From: Steinernema hermaphroditum | Taxonomy: Eukaryota > Nematoda > Chromadorea > Rhabditida > Steinernematidae | Reading direction: 5' to 3' | Length of the DNA stretch: 64,000 nucleotides | NCBI GenBank assembly: GCA_030435675.1 | Contig: CM059624.1 | Coordinates: forward strand, 892,769-956,768 | Part shown: piece after piece, positions 11,271-23,192 of the stretch | How positions within the stretch are numbered: the stretch's first letter is position 1 | Layout of the letters: each line of letters starts with the position of its first letter | The notes under the pieces: model-generated | What the model saw: the letters and a program-made list of their open reading frames with translations, nothing else | Databases searched by the model: none | Told to the model about the DNA's origin: nothing | Translations under genes and position numbers: made by a program

Positions 11271-11470
11271 CCCGTCGGCGGTGATCGCGTCGCGTCGCGT
11301 CGCGTCGGAGGGAGAATGAACAAGGCTTAAGATCGTACTGTGCTAGGGCAGTAGAGTGTTAAACAGACGCCGATAGATCATGGAAGGATGGGTCATGAAG
11401 TGGTCAGTGGTCACTGTGTTTGTGAGTTCCTTGTTGCTGAAAGGAAGTTGTAAGTTCAGGGAAGTTGTAG

Positions 11471-11610
11471 GCAGAGATGGGCAATGGTCTAGCCGTATAT
11501 CCGCATCAACCGTTCAACCGGTTGGCCACCCGACTCAGCTGATTAATCAAGCATTCAACCGGCTCATGGATCGGTTGACCAGATCCAATCCGTTCGTGTC
11601 CATCTCTGGT
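11471..11610. repeat. Short dispersed repeat with CAGAGATGGGCA end
   Basis: It starts GCAGAGATGGGCAATGG and ends GTCCATCTCTGG, with internal AGCCGTATATCC, TCAACCG and CGGTTGACCAG motifs. The same motifs in the same order recur at 42727-42930. Two copies with inverted ends suggest a non-autonomous element family. Confidence 0.6.
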
Positions 11611-12767
11611 CAAATTTTTAACCGCTGGATGTGAGAAGATCTTGCCCGTTGAACTAAAAAAGCGACGCCTGTCAACGAGTTGGAGGAAACATTTTTGGGG
11701 AGGAGAGGGATGACTTTGTCAAGGGATACAAAAAAAGCGAAATACGCTTATCCACGTGAAGGCGCGAACCAAATCGGACAGAAAATTCTGAATAAAGTAA
11801 ACGAGATAGAAGAAGAGTGATGCATCAAGTGGTGGCGCGAAAGATCAGTGGAAAAGAATTCGACAGCGAGATTATCTATGCTCCAATCACTCCCACACTG
11901 TAATGTTCCCGCGCCTCTCGTATGTTTTTTTTTTCAGTGGTGTGCCACATGTGTCGGATTTTTTTCAGTTTTATGTTAACAGAATCTTATGTCAAAATCG
12001 GGTATTTAGATGATCCATAATCGATCATGAATCTTTATGACACATCTTGTGATACTAAATTCTCCCCGCTGAAAGCTTGTTTATTTGTACAGTCAGGGTG
12101 GTCAGGGGGGAGTCAGGGTCAACTGATCAAACTTCTATAAGCGTCCCCAAAAATCAATAAGATATGGCTAGGGTTGAATGTCCTTATCAGTGTAAAGTGT
12201 CGTCTTGCTGTCATTTGTCGTCGATGTACCTGTGCACTGCGTTTTTAAAAATGTAAGTTTGGTGGGCCTGGGATGTCCTTTTTCAACTTTCGCATTGTTA
12301 AGGCACTTCAAACGGTCAAAAAGAAATCACAAAGCAATTATTCTTTGTTCCCCGAACGACCTGCAAACCTATTGTGAGCATAAGGTCTCGATTTGAATTG
12401 AGGTGGGATATCACAAAGATAGTAATGTTGAAATGATCATACGAATCAAATTTAGTGGTGGCCAGCAATTCTTTTGAAGAGACACGACTGAACCTACTGC
12501 GAGCATAAGGTCGTGCACGATTTGAGTGAAAGTAAGTTATTTGTTTATTTAATATAAACGCGGCTGCGCGCGAATTCGCGCCCTTTACGTACTAGAAGCC
12601 AAGTAATCCATAGCCCTGCGGGCGGCAAGATTGGCGCTCATGTAAATGGCTGAAGTGGGCGAAAAACTGTAAAGTTTCCGGTAAATCTCACCGACATCTC
12701 TGTTGTTTACAAAATAGCCAAAAAATCACTGAAAAACTGCAAAAAAAATCATCGCTAGCATCGCTAG
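11611..12767. other. Gene-free stretch
   Basis: No ORF, RNA or element is supported. A palindromic GCGCGAATTCGCGC lies near 12570. Confidence 0.45.
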
Positions 12768-12880
12768 AGACATAGTGGAAGTAGAGCGCCACCATCTCAA
12801 CTGTATGTGTGGTTCATTACGAACGTTCTCCGTTTGTAACCGGCGGTGACGGGTTCGGTTCCCCTCGGGGTCCTTATTTT
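12768..12880 (+). repeat. Possible tRNA-derived (SINE-like) sequence
   Basis: An A-box-like TAGTGGAAGTA at 12773 and a B-box-like GGTTCGGTTCC at 12852 are followed by a short T run at ~12874. The boxes are 68 nt apart, too far for a normal tRNA without an intron or long variable arm. B-box position A58 is G. It may be a tRNA relic or part of a SINE. Confidence 0.3.
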
Positions 12881-14790
12881 GTGTAGGTGTTTTCCCCGTG
12901 CGCACGGAAAAACACACACACCCACAGGCTGTATTCTGACTTTCCTCAGATTCACATGTATTCAGATGGACACTTAACCATCTATCAGGTACTCGCTTTC
13001 CTCCAACCGGTTTTTTGCTGTTTGGTCTAATCTATAGGGATGTTTATATCTTTACCTTTTCCGTTGCGTTGAGTTGTTTGCTAACCACCACGAATAGCCG
13101 CCGTTTTTTTCCCCTGAGCCCTGTATGAAAGTAAAGGTAGAGCGTATTTTTCTAAAATATATGAGAATTAAGCGAAAACCTATTTCATCTTCAATTTTAT
13201 GATTGCTTTTTCGTTTCAGGTTCACTTTTCAATGCAGTATTGCGATAATGTGCAAGCATAACTGGTCGCCCATTCATGACACCGTTGAAATAAGTCCTCT
13301 CGCAATGGTATATTGATGTGGCGCCGTACGTTCCTTCTCTGCCTGCTCATTTCTCGTCCCATGATTCCGTAAGAAAGGCAGAGCCTCAGCATGTTCTATG
13401 AGCATCTCCAAAGAGACGCAGTTCCAAAATTTATCTCGCCACTTCCATTTGAAAGAGCGGATCTAATGTTTCGGATCTAACCTCAAACTTGGGTAATTAA
13501 ACCGATGAGAACATTGTGCACCGCGCTATCTGCCGCGCTCGACCGTCTCGCTGCTGCGGCACTATTCAGCAATGGTTGACCATGGCGTGTGCATGTACGT
13601 CCCGAAGTCTGCAGATGCTCTGTGGATACCACCACCGTCGAAGGCGCAGCTTTTGGGCAGAGAATCCATGTCTCTGAAACAGATGCGAACTCCGAAAGCC
13701 CCGAGAAGTTGAAGATCCATCGCCGTTTCCAGAGGTTCCCAAATTTCCCCCATGAAGCGCGCCGCCACCGACCAGTTCGACATCAACGCTACGCCATGGA
13801 TGAAGCCTGTAAGGGGACATCTGTTGTCTAGTATTCGGTCTCAAGCAAGGCGTAATGCCTTTGATTTTTGAAGTAAAGTCATAACTCGTATAAGGTGTTG
13901 CCGCAAACTCAATCACAACTCTGCCCCATCCGATTTTATGGCTCGACTTGACTTGGCTCATGAATTTCGTATCGGGTGATGTGCCTAAGACATTTTTCAG
14001 CAGTAGTAGTGAGGCTTAAAACAATGCTTTTCTATAGTAGTACAGAAACATGCCCGTTCCTTAGTTATGTATGTTAGTCTCTGGTATAAGCTGTACTTAT
14101 AAATGTGGTAAACGCAGTTCCATGAGCTCACACAGGTCAAACTTGAACCAATAAGAGTGTGATGAATTGGCGAAGAATCCCAACGATTTAAATTTAAGAG
14201 ACCCTTTGCTTTAAGATTGTCTCTATTCAGCTGAACGTCTTAGTCAGCGATCAGATTAATGACCCACAAACCGAAATTGGTCATCCGCTGCAGCGCCGTA
14301 TGCCAACTGCCACGGAAGCAAATCGCCATTTCTCCGCCACTCCTTTGGCCCACGCGCGCCGTGTAATCCCCCTCATCTTGACTTATAATGAATTATGCGT
14401 CTCAATCGTGCGCACCGCCCTCTTATCGGCGCGAGGCAATCTTCGGCGTTCCGACGACAAACGACCGAAAGAACGTCGCCATCACTGAGTCAAGAGGACG
14501 TCTTCATTCCGAATCAATCATGACTTCTTCCACGATTCTTTATCACCCGGTCTCCTAACGGCGACATTAATCCCTCAACTTTTGGCACGGATCGATCGTC
14601 TCAAATAGCGTTTAAATTTCAATTTTTTTTTGCATCCCGTCGCGTCGATTGTTTAATTAACTTTGCGGTGATCGATTCTCGCGCGGATAAATAGGATCGC
14701 CGCAAAAGAAGCCGGAGATGAGCCTCCCACGGCTTAAGGGAACGCGAGTAATCGAAACCGACTCCTTCAATTCGACCCTAATTCTTATTT
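12881..14790. other. Gene-free stretch upstream of the receptor locus
   Basis: No gene can be supported here. GC rises over ~13500-13850 and 14280-14790, so the latter may contain the promoter for the exon at 14798. Overlapping ORFs on both strands around 13560-13960 show no recognisable family. Confidence 0.45.
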
Positions 14791-14793
14791 CAG
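14791..14793 (+). other. Probable SL trans-splice acceptor before the 14798 exon
   Basis: TTCTTATTTCAG ends 4 nt before an ATG that opens a signal-peptide exon. No upstream donor is evident. Such a tight acceptor-ATG spacing is typical of spliced-leader addition in nematodes. Confidence 0.6.
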
Positions 14794-14797
14794 AACG

Positions 14798-14846
14798 ATG
14801 TTTGCACGAAAGAGGCTCGTCATATTGTTGTCGGTGGCTGCTTTAG
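14798..14846 (+). CDS. Signal-peptide exon (first exon for a receptor subunit)
   Basis: This 49-nt exon encodes MFARKRLVILLSVAAL plus one base and ends at a GTGGGT donor in phase 1. It has the form of a signal peptide start: basic n-region, then a hydrophobic core. Joined to the acceptor at 23193 it completes the second receptor gene exactly in frame, reading through AALALAS into DDEER. That resembles a signal peptidase site just before the mature N-terminus. It is equally in phase with the first receptor body at 20015. Which body it serves cannot be settled from sequence, but only the second lacks any other start. Confidence 0.55.
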
Positions 14847-16497
14847 GTGGGTTTCACTTGAGTTCATCCTTCATTTTCCTATCCTCTGTCTTATTCCTGT
14901 CCTCTCAAATTGACTGCACTATGGATGGCTAATTGGCATCGAAATGTTAGTCTTCTCAATGGAACAGTTAAATTTTTATGAATATTAATGTGAGTTTTAT
15001 ATACACAAACAACCCAGTGAATAAGCGTACCTAAGTGTTCAAATTACTATAAATAATTCCACCAGTATTCAGTCGACTTTTTGGCAAATCTTTGTAAATA
15101 GTGTTGTTATATGATAACGTTTAATGGCTCGTATGAGTCACCGCATCGTTCCGAAATTTCATAACTAAGACTTTCTTTCAATGACAGACTATGGTCCAGC
15201 TATAATCTATGTCCAGCTAAGTCCAGTCTATGACTATAAAAAAATGGTCCAGCCGACTCGAAGAAGGGCGCCCTCCCCTGAAGAGGCCTCTCGGACAGAC
15301 TTATCTTGGACTCTGTCCTTCTGTCCTTATGGATCTATTATTATGAGATCGTTTGCTTCGAACGAATTCTTCTTTCAAATAAAGGGTCTGCAAAGTCAAA
15401 AAATGCTTTGATAGAATCCGTTCATCCGGTGTAAATTGCTACAAGAATTCCACTGGCATTCACTTGATTATATTATCTTCAGATCATCTTACGCGATATC
15501 TTTCACATAGGCGCTTAGGTTCACCGTATTCGGGGTCGGCGTACATACCATAAAGTGATTTTTTGAGACCATTTGCGTTGCTTTTTTTGCGTAATTCCAC
15601 TTCCTTCTTCTTGCAGCTTCTTGCAATGCGATAGATTCGCTCATTGTCGTATTTCCTCGTTAGGTACGTTGTCAATTAGCCGAAGATCCAATATTCTTCT
15701 TTTCATGCGTTTCTGGGCACATTCGACTCTTGAGTCATCTCATCGTTCCGAAATTTCATAGGTGGACGTTTCTTTCCTGACAGACTCTGCCGCTTGAGAT
15801 ATCGCTCCACTCTTATGAGATCGTTTGCCTCGAACGAATTGCAATAAAGGGTCCAAAGTAGAAAAATCAAATGTTTTGATCGAATTCCGACGACTTTTGT
15901 CCTTTGCTGTGAGTGATCTATGTCGTCTAATCGACCCGATATTTTATGGAATGAGTGTAAACAGGAATTTACTAAAAACTTAACATATTGACCCATCCTT
16001 CATGCTGTGATTTCGCATAAACCGTAAGAATCTGCAAGAAATCTCCAATTTAAGACGTTTTGGGCTATGCTATTTGCCTCCGCGTTCAATGAGCCGTGAA
16101 ATTGAGATGTTCCGTTTCTGTTTACGTTTCGCCTTTTCGAACTGCGGAAGACATCTTCAAACGCATGATGGTTAGGAAGGGACAGGTTTACAAGCAGACC
16201 ATATTGAAATCGCGACCTTTTGAACACTTGTCACTTACTTCTCAAGTCGCATGTACGTGATATGTAATGAAACGGCTATAAACTTGCAACCGTTCACGTG
16301 AGCCATGTGAGCCAGCTTTACCAAATGCCCAAATATGTTTTACGCGCCTATGACCATCATATTAATGAAAACAGCGTTCTCCGCGGGAAACGTGTGGTGA
16401 AAGAGAGAGCGTGTTTGTGCGATGTTGTTTTGACACGGGATTAAATGTCGTTGCCCGTTTGCGCCGTATATAAAAACGGGAGAGATGAAACGACATC

Positions 16498-16569
16498 GGG
16501 GGTGTAGCTCAGTGGTAGAGCGCTCGCTTTGCATGCGAGAAGTCCGGGGTTCAAACCCCCGTACCTCCA
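16498..16569 (+). tRNA. tRNA-Ala (anticodon TGC)
   Basis: A 72-nt cloverleaf. Acceptor GGGGGTG pairs with TACCTCC, discriminator A. The D arm contains TAGCTCAGTGGTAGAGC, the anticodon loop reads TTTGCAT and the T arm GGGGTTCAAACCCC. A- and B-box promoter elements are intact. It lies on the plus strand between the two signal-peptide exons of the receptor locus. Confidence 0.95.
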
Positions 16570-16869
16570 GATACGTTTTTCTCTAATTCTTCGCAAGTTT
16601 CATTTGTCTCGTTTATCTCTTTTGATTAAAGCTTGCTGATCTTGTATATCTGTGCAACTAAGTTTTTCGCTACATTTTTCATACATGGGCTCCACTGCGA
16701 TTTTTTAAATGAAGAGAACAGCTTAGGACATATTGGTGATTCATACGTTTCGAACATATGGAAGATATAATTGTCGGTGAAACACACATAAAAACACATT
16801 GTGAGCTGGGTGGTTTACAAGTGTATCCATGAGATCAAAAGAATGAGATCAGCTACTCAAAAAATGGTT

Positions 16870-16941
16870 TGGAGGTACGGGGGTTTGAACCCCGGACTTC
16901 TCACATGCGAAGCGAGCGCTCTACCACTGAGCTATACCCCC
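16870..16941 (-). tRNA. tRNA-Ala (anticodon CGC)
   Basis: A 72-nt cloverleaf on the minus strand, nearly identical to the tRNA-Ala at 16498 but with anticodon loop TTCGCAT. Acceptor GGGGGTA pairs with TACCTCC. One anticodon-stem position is a G-T pair. The two genes are convergent, 300 bp apart, and form an inverted pair that decodes different Ala codons. Confidence 0.93.
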
Positions 16942-18007
16942 ACGAACGGGCCATCCTGCGAAGGCAAATACACCACACTGCGAGTCCAGCAGTCTAATTT
17001 TCCGATCCACAAAATGCTTCATCCATCAGTAATGAGAAACAACTTTTCCGACTTTCGCATGTGTCATTCTTTTGGATTAAATTCATCACTCACCCGTGAC
17101 ACGTATTGCAAGCAGTACCATACCGAGAAGATCTAAGGAAGATGGGCCTGAATGGGTTAATGTGTTTCGCTTTATTTTGTTCTTTGTTCAACTCATAACT
17201 AAAGCCGAAGTTCGCTGCTGCTCCAAAGTCCGCGCATCCAGCTGCTCCGAATTCATCACGTTGATCTTTTTGATATCGCTCCACCATACCGACGCCAAGG
17301 GAATAGGCTCTTCACCTCCTTCGAGATCATGTGAACTGATGGGATCGCTGCGTTCTACTCAGATTCGTCTGCTCCACCGAAAATAGAATATAACCATCGA
17401 CTGCGGTGTAACATCTCTTTCTTTTAGACATACTGCATGGCATAATTCCATTTATTCGAGAATATTAATGACGTAAACAATGCTAACACAAAATTGTTTT
17501 GAAAACAATAAGATTGTGGTGAGAAGAACGAGCAGGCACTGAACCCTGAACTCTATGCGTGTATGATATGTGCTTTAAAAGATTGACTCTATCCTTATTT
17601 TCTCAAATTTCACATGTGAACGCCACTCCAAATGACCGTTTAAACCCTTAATGTGACCCTGAGAAAGCAAACAACCACTTGGCACTCATTTGGCCACTGG
17701 ATCGCGTGTCGTCTCCCCTCGTTCTTCCTTATGCCTCTTCTCCGCCATCCTAAGCCCTTCTGCAACGGTTATTCTTTCTCGTCGCTCCGGTCAATAGCCC
17801 CTCAGGGGCGTGGCCTCTAATCAAATGATTTCTCGGCGTCGACTCACGCAGCGCCTCACTTCACCCATGCAAACATCATAAATCCCCCGTCGTCCGGCAT
17901 TGTTCTGCCCGGATTCGGGCCCTAATCCGAACGGCTCTCTTCCGCCACCCCATTTCCCGCCGTCTGACAAATTGTCGCCGACCTCTTGGCGGGACCTGAG
18001 GGAAGCG

Positions 18008-21000
18008 ATGTCGAACTTATTGCTATTGACTCTGTTGGCTACGGTACTCTCGCAATCTGTGCGGGGCGATCATCATCACCATGGCGAAGCAGTCGATCCA
18101 ATCCAGCAGAATTTGTTGAATCAGGTCATCCAGATAAACGGGAATGCAAGCGGCCAAGGTAAGTGTTTGAATTCATTAATAGTTAAATCTGACGGAAAGG
18201 AATAGATGCAACGCCTATTTAACCCTACTTGAAGGGCTCAAAGAGGGCTATCCAAACGGCGCAGGTGTACACTTTGAGCGGTGTGACAGAAGCTAAAATT
18301 TGACAGCTTGCTGGCTTGACCCCAGCGGCCCCACATCCATTGTTGTGTCCCATAGAACGAAGATCCAAGGTGCCAAATTATGTAATGCACACACTGTTTT
18401 GGGATCTATATGAAACTATGTCTAGAGATGACTGACAGAAAATCGATAAATTTGGACCCTTCTAAGAAAGGTAAAGTCGATGTTTTGAAGAAGATGTGCA
18501 CAAAATAAAGCAGTGTTTCTTATCTTCGATCGAACAGTGATCTTGAACTGTTTTTAAGAAGAAATTCATCGTGGCGGTCCCGTGCGTCCGATAAAGCACA
18601 TGTGATTTATGTGCGCGTTCTCTGAACGACATAGCCACTGTGTTTAGTGACAAAATTTCGCTTATTTGAAAATTTTAAATAAGATTTCGGCTTTTGGCTT
18701 GCTGTTCAAATTGAAAGTATGTTAGTCATTAGTATGTATAAAGTATAGTATTAGTATAAAGTATGCATTACGCATGTTCCTTGAAAATGTCGACTGAAAC
18801 ATGATTGAAATTCAACAAATTACTTCCCAGAGAGCCCTGCTCAGCAAGAAGTACAATTATGGGTGCTATTATAGGGTCTCGTTTGCAAAAGGTTCAATGC
18901 TGGAACGTTTGTTTCAGCCGCTTATTGCACATTGGGGAGCGCTCCAAATGGCTGTGAAGTGGATGCTTAACTGTTTAGCAGCTTGGAGAAGGAGTGGTTA
19001 AGAAAGGAAAGGAATGAATTCGTTCGCAGAGATGTTACTCGCTCGAAATTTCATCCAGGAATCGGGATGGGGATCGAGGTCTGAATTAAAAACTTCCTCG
19101 TGCCTCGGGATAGGGGAGAGGTTCGAAATCGAAAGATCGATGAAATTGCTCGAAGTGTGCAGACTCGAATAACAGTTCTGCTTGTTCGTATGAACATTTT
19201 TCTGACGCAGTTGTACGTCTGGGTGTTTACTTAACAATTTGTATGGGCCACTGCATGTACCTTTGAATAACTGATCTTACAATGGAACCTTCCGAAGTGT
19301 CCGCCTCGAATCGAGCTGAAAATTTAGATATGCGTATACACCGACACCCTTTTGAGATTGAAGTTCACCAGTGTCAGCTGGATCCGAGGCGGACACTTCG
19401 GACAGCAATTATGTGCCCACAACCCACCTTTTGCAACTTCTTGGAACTTGATTCAGAATCGTCCGCAGCGCAGACCTTGACTCGTAATTCTATCGACAAA
19501 AAAAGATCCCAATAATTGAGTCTTCTTATAGATTTTGGAATTTACCTTGAAATAAGCTTTATGAATGCCACATTACATTTAGTTATCGACGAATGATTTG
19601 AAGGATTTGAAGGCCGAAGACAAGACCGAATCGTTCATTTTCTCGACAGCTTTTTGTGAAACATTCGAAATTTAAAATGTCCCTGTAATCGCCCGGCTGC
19701 CTGCATAGCAAATCACAGAAATTACTTTTCTTATTCTTTGAGCTTGTTTATTTATTTAAGCCCGCGTCGAAAAACGTTCTCCCGGCGCCACTGAAATATT
19801 CCGTTGGGGAGCGATAAATCTGCACACGACAGGCGCATCCCCTGAGGGACTAAGTTTCCGTCGGCGTTGTTTCTCTTCTGCGCAGCTCGACTTAATTCAA
19901 TCAGACGGCGCTTCGCGGGCCGCGCGCGAAACTGCCAGCGGCAACGCTTTGTTCTATCAATCACGGAACTCCTAAATGGGCACCGTTCAGCCGAGGGGAA
20001 CTGATCGAATTTAGAGAATCACCCGACGCCCGTCCCGGCGCACACCGACGAAGACGAAGAGCGTCTCGTCATCGACATGTTCAAGGACTACAATCGGCTA
20101 ATTAGGCCGGCGAAGAACGCCAATTCGTCGGCGGTGGTCGTGGAGTTCGGACTGTCGCTGATCCTGCTGATCAACGTGGACGAGAAGAATCAGATCATGC
20201 AGTCGAGTGTGTGGCTGACGCTTAAGTGGAACGACTGCCAATTCGATTGGGATCCGGCGGATTTCGGAGGAATAGAAAGCATGAGAGTGCCCGAGGACAG
20301 AGTGTGGGTTCCGGACATTGTGCTCTTCAATAATGCCGATGGGAATTATGAAGTGTCCTATCACAGCAATGTCGTCGTTGACTATCAAGGCAAGTTCTTT
20401 AAGGATGTGTGATTACAAGATAAACAATGAACAGACCTTTTAGTCTATTATACAAAGTGACAACAATGCTCTATCGTACTGCAGATTGGAGCTCCTAAAC
20501 ACGATCTTGGATAAAACTGAACTCTATGCGCAAAAGCTCGAAGCAACATACTGGCTAATGATAGCTCAAAAAAGCAGTAAAATATTTTTGGTCAAGTTCA
20601 GGCAGTTAGTCTGTCTTAAATGGGTTGGAGGATTGAAAATGGGATACCTTTGACAACATCAGCCCACGTCATGGGCGAATACGGAATGCTGGTTCGCAGA
20701 ATAAGTGGGGGTTCGAGTCAAAAATTGTTTTTGGTCCAATTTTCGACCTCTTCATCCTATTTTGAGTGATTTGCACTGATATAACAGATCACCATGGACA
20801 AGCTCAGATAAAATTAAGATGCGGGAACCTCTCAAAATGGAGAGCGACTTAAAAAGATGCGGTCTCGGGCAGTCGTACTTTTTGTGAATTCAAGGGTCAC
20901 TTTTTCCATATTTGGCCTCTATTTTAGCAAAGGAGAAGTGAGTTCGTGGAGTCACTATGTGGCCAGGGGAACAGGGTAGCTTTTTGGGTTTTTGGGTCAG

Positions 21001-23118
21001 GTTCAGACAGTTTCTTTATACCGACTCGTGTTCCAGTTAAATGTGGAGTGTCAGTCACTTCTTAGCAAAAAAGTCTTTAGACCGCTTAGGACTTTGATTT
21101 TACGTCACTTTGACTGAGCACTGGACAAACGCCAGTTTGATAACTCAATTAAACGGTCTCGATTTTATGGAATGGTAATGAAATATTGGTCATTATATTG
21201 GTCATAGTGAACAATAGGGAAGTGGAATCATAGAATTGAAGAAAATGACCGTTTCAGGCAACGTCATGTGGGTGCCTCCAGCGATCTACAAAAGCTCCTG
21301 TCGCATCGACGTTGAGTACTTTCCATTCGACGAGCAAACCTGCGTCCTCGTCTTCGGCTCGTGGACATACAATTCGAACGAAGTCAAGCTGAACTGGTAC
21401 AACAACAAACGCTTCGTGGAACTTAACGACTACTCCTACTCCGGCATCTGGGACGTCATCGACGTTCCCTGTCAGATCGTCCACAACTCTTCGAAGATTG
21501 AGTTTCAGATCGTCATTCGAAGGTAATAACAAAGTAACAAGAGCTTATTTCTTATGACCTTTTGTAGAAAAACACTGTTCTACACTGTCATCCTCATCAT
21601 TCCTACCGTACTCATGGCCTTTTTGAGCATGATGGTATTTTACCTGCCAGCGGAATGTTCCGAAAAGATAACTCTGTCAATTAGTATCCTACTGGCCCTG
21701 GTCGTATTTCTACTATTGGTCTCCAAGATTCTGCCGCCCACGTCGGATACTATTCCTCTCATGGCTAAGTATCTGCTACTGACTTTTATTTTGAATATTG
21801 TAACGATTATGGTAAGTAGTAAGAATTGGCTTAGAGTAGTCAAAGATTGGCATTCGAGTCAGAAAACGCCGGGGGACGATGAGTCAAAAATAGAGGTCTT
21901 CTATGCGTTTGTCCCATACCTGCACATGTTCCTTGACCATGGTATTTGAGGTACCTAGGCACGTACCTCATATTCGGACGACCCTTCGGAGGATTCATCT
22001 TCGAGTTGAGTCGAAAAAGGCGACTGGGACAGACCCATAGAAGACCTCTCTTTTTGACCCATCTTCACTCTTCAGATTAAGACTGCAATTATGGGTCTAT
22101 CAATCAAAATAAAAGGTGAAGAAGATGACCTCACTGTTGTTGCTGGGCCGGGTCAAATAGATCAACGGCCACATGACTGACTATAATAAGACGATAGGTG
22201 GTGCTTACCCCAGGCAGCTGATAACTTTTTCTTTTCCATTTATAATTCTGTTTAGGTTACCGTAATCATCATCAACGTCTACTTCCGCTCAGCCTCTACG
22301 CACCACATGCCGGTCCTAGTACGCACGATCTTCCTCGACTTTCTGCCCCAGATTCTGATGATCAAACGACCTGAGCGGATACCCATCTTCAACGGGTACT
22401 TCATGGAAGAGTACTGCGCCGAAGAGATCATCGACGCCAGTCTCGTCCTTCCCTCCATGACCGCCACAATTCTCCCGTTTATGCAAGTTGGAGTGACGAA
22501 TCCGATGAACCTTGCCAGAAGTAGGACGCCGGCGCCGAAAGTGTCAAGGTTCAAGCAGATTTCGCGAAGATTCACAACGTCGATGAAGAAAAACAGCAAA
22601 ACGGATATTCGGATTGAAGCCGCCAGGTTGGCCGATGATATGGGAGATGCAAGCCCTAAGGCGGCCACGAGAAGATTGTTCACACCTGAGATGCAACCGT
22701 CGCCTTCGAACTCTACTTATGCTTCTGAACCTCCACAGTCCTTGGCCGAAAGACATAGAATTAGTCACGAGTTGATGGCCACGGTTCACTCGATTGCTTA
22801 CATAGCCAATCATATGAAGGCGGAAATGAATGACAAAAAGGTACTTCTTGTTTGGTTTTCAATATACAGAAAAAGCAGTTGCGAATTTTGGCATCAACTA
22901 CCTAAAAACTTCAGATCCGAGACGACTGGAAATACATCGCCATGGTGATCGATCGCCTCCTGCTAGTCATCTTCTTTGGCATAACCCTCGGAGGAACTGT
23001 CGGGATCATCCTCTCTGCCCCCCATGTCTTTGACTTTGTAGACCAAGAAGAAGTGATCAAAAAGCTGATTGCTTCCAACGAACAAGAACAAGCCCTCCAA
23101 AACATGCTCAACTCCTAG
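18008..23118 (+). CDS. acr-2: Nicotinic acetylcholine receptor non-alpha subunit, ACR-2-like
   Basis: A Cys-loop ligand-gated cation channel subunit of the plasma membrane at cholinergic synapses. Six exons (18008-18158, 20015-20389, 21258-21522, 21568-21811, 22256-22840, 22915-23118) give 607 aa. Exon 1 is a signal peptide followed by a His-rich stretch. The ligand-binding domain has the 13-residue Cys-loop CRIDVEYFPFDEQTC near residues 188-202. Loop C has a single Cys (DVPCQIV) instead of the vicinal pair, so this is a non-alpha subunit. TM1 starts KTLFYTVILIIPTVLMAFL, TM2 follows SEK with Glu at the selectivity ring and Val at 13', TM3 and TM4 are clear, and the TM3-TM4 loop is long. The second intron uses a GC donor (AAG|GCAAGT). 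The family is certain. The name acr-2 rests on the tandem, same-strand arrangement known for C. elegans acr-2/acr-3. Confidence 0.85.
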
Positions 23119-23192
23119 TCTTATCCATTTTCTCTCTCTCTTTCCTCATCGTTGTCTTCCCAACCTGTTACTATAAAGTGTCTTCTCTGTAG

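Larger units (their letters stand above)
9131..11328. mobile_element. 2.2-kb composite element with CGACG-rich terminal inverted repeats
   Basis: The left end begins AAGCCTTGTTCATTCTCCCT followed by CCGACGCGAC repeats. The right end is the reverse complement, with CGTCGCGTCGCGTC repeats leading to GAATGAACAAGGCTT. The arms match over ~45 bp, so the whole is bounded by terminal inverted repeats built on a CGACG pentamer. Near each end the same terminal motif recurs, and several other foldbacks sit inside (9428-9552, 9670-9729, 10080-10520). No transposase ORF is visible, so it looks non-autonomous and built up by nested insertions. Superfamily is unknown. Confidence 0.7.

Noticed and set aside
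13562..13961. Overlapping ORFs of 74-131 codons upstream of the receptor locus
   Set aside because: Open on both strands in a locally GC-rich stretch, with no recognisable motif, splice partner or start context.
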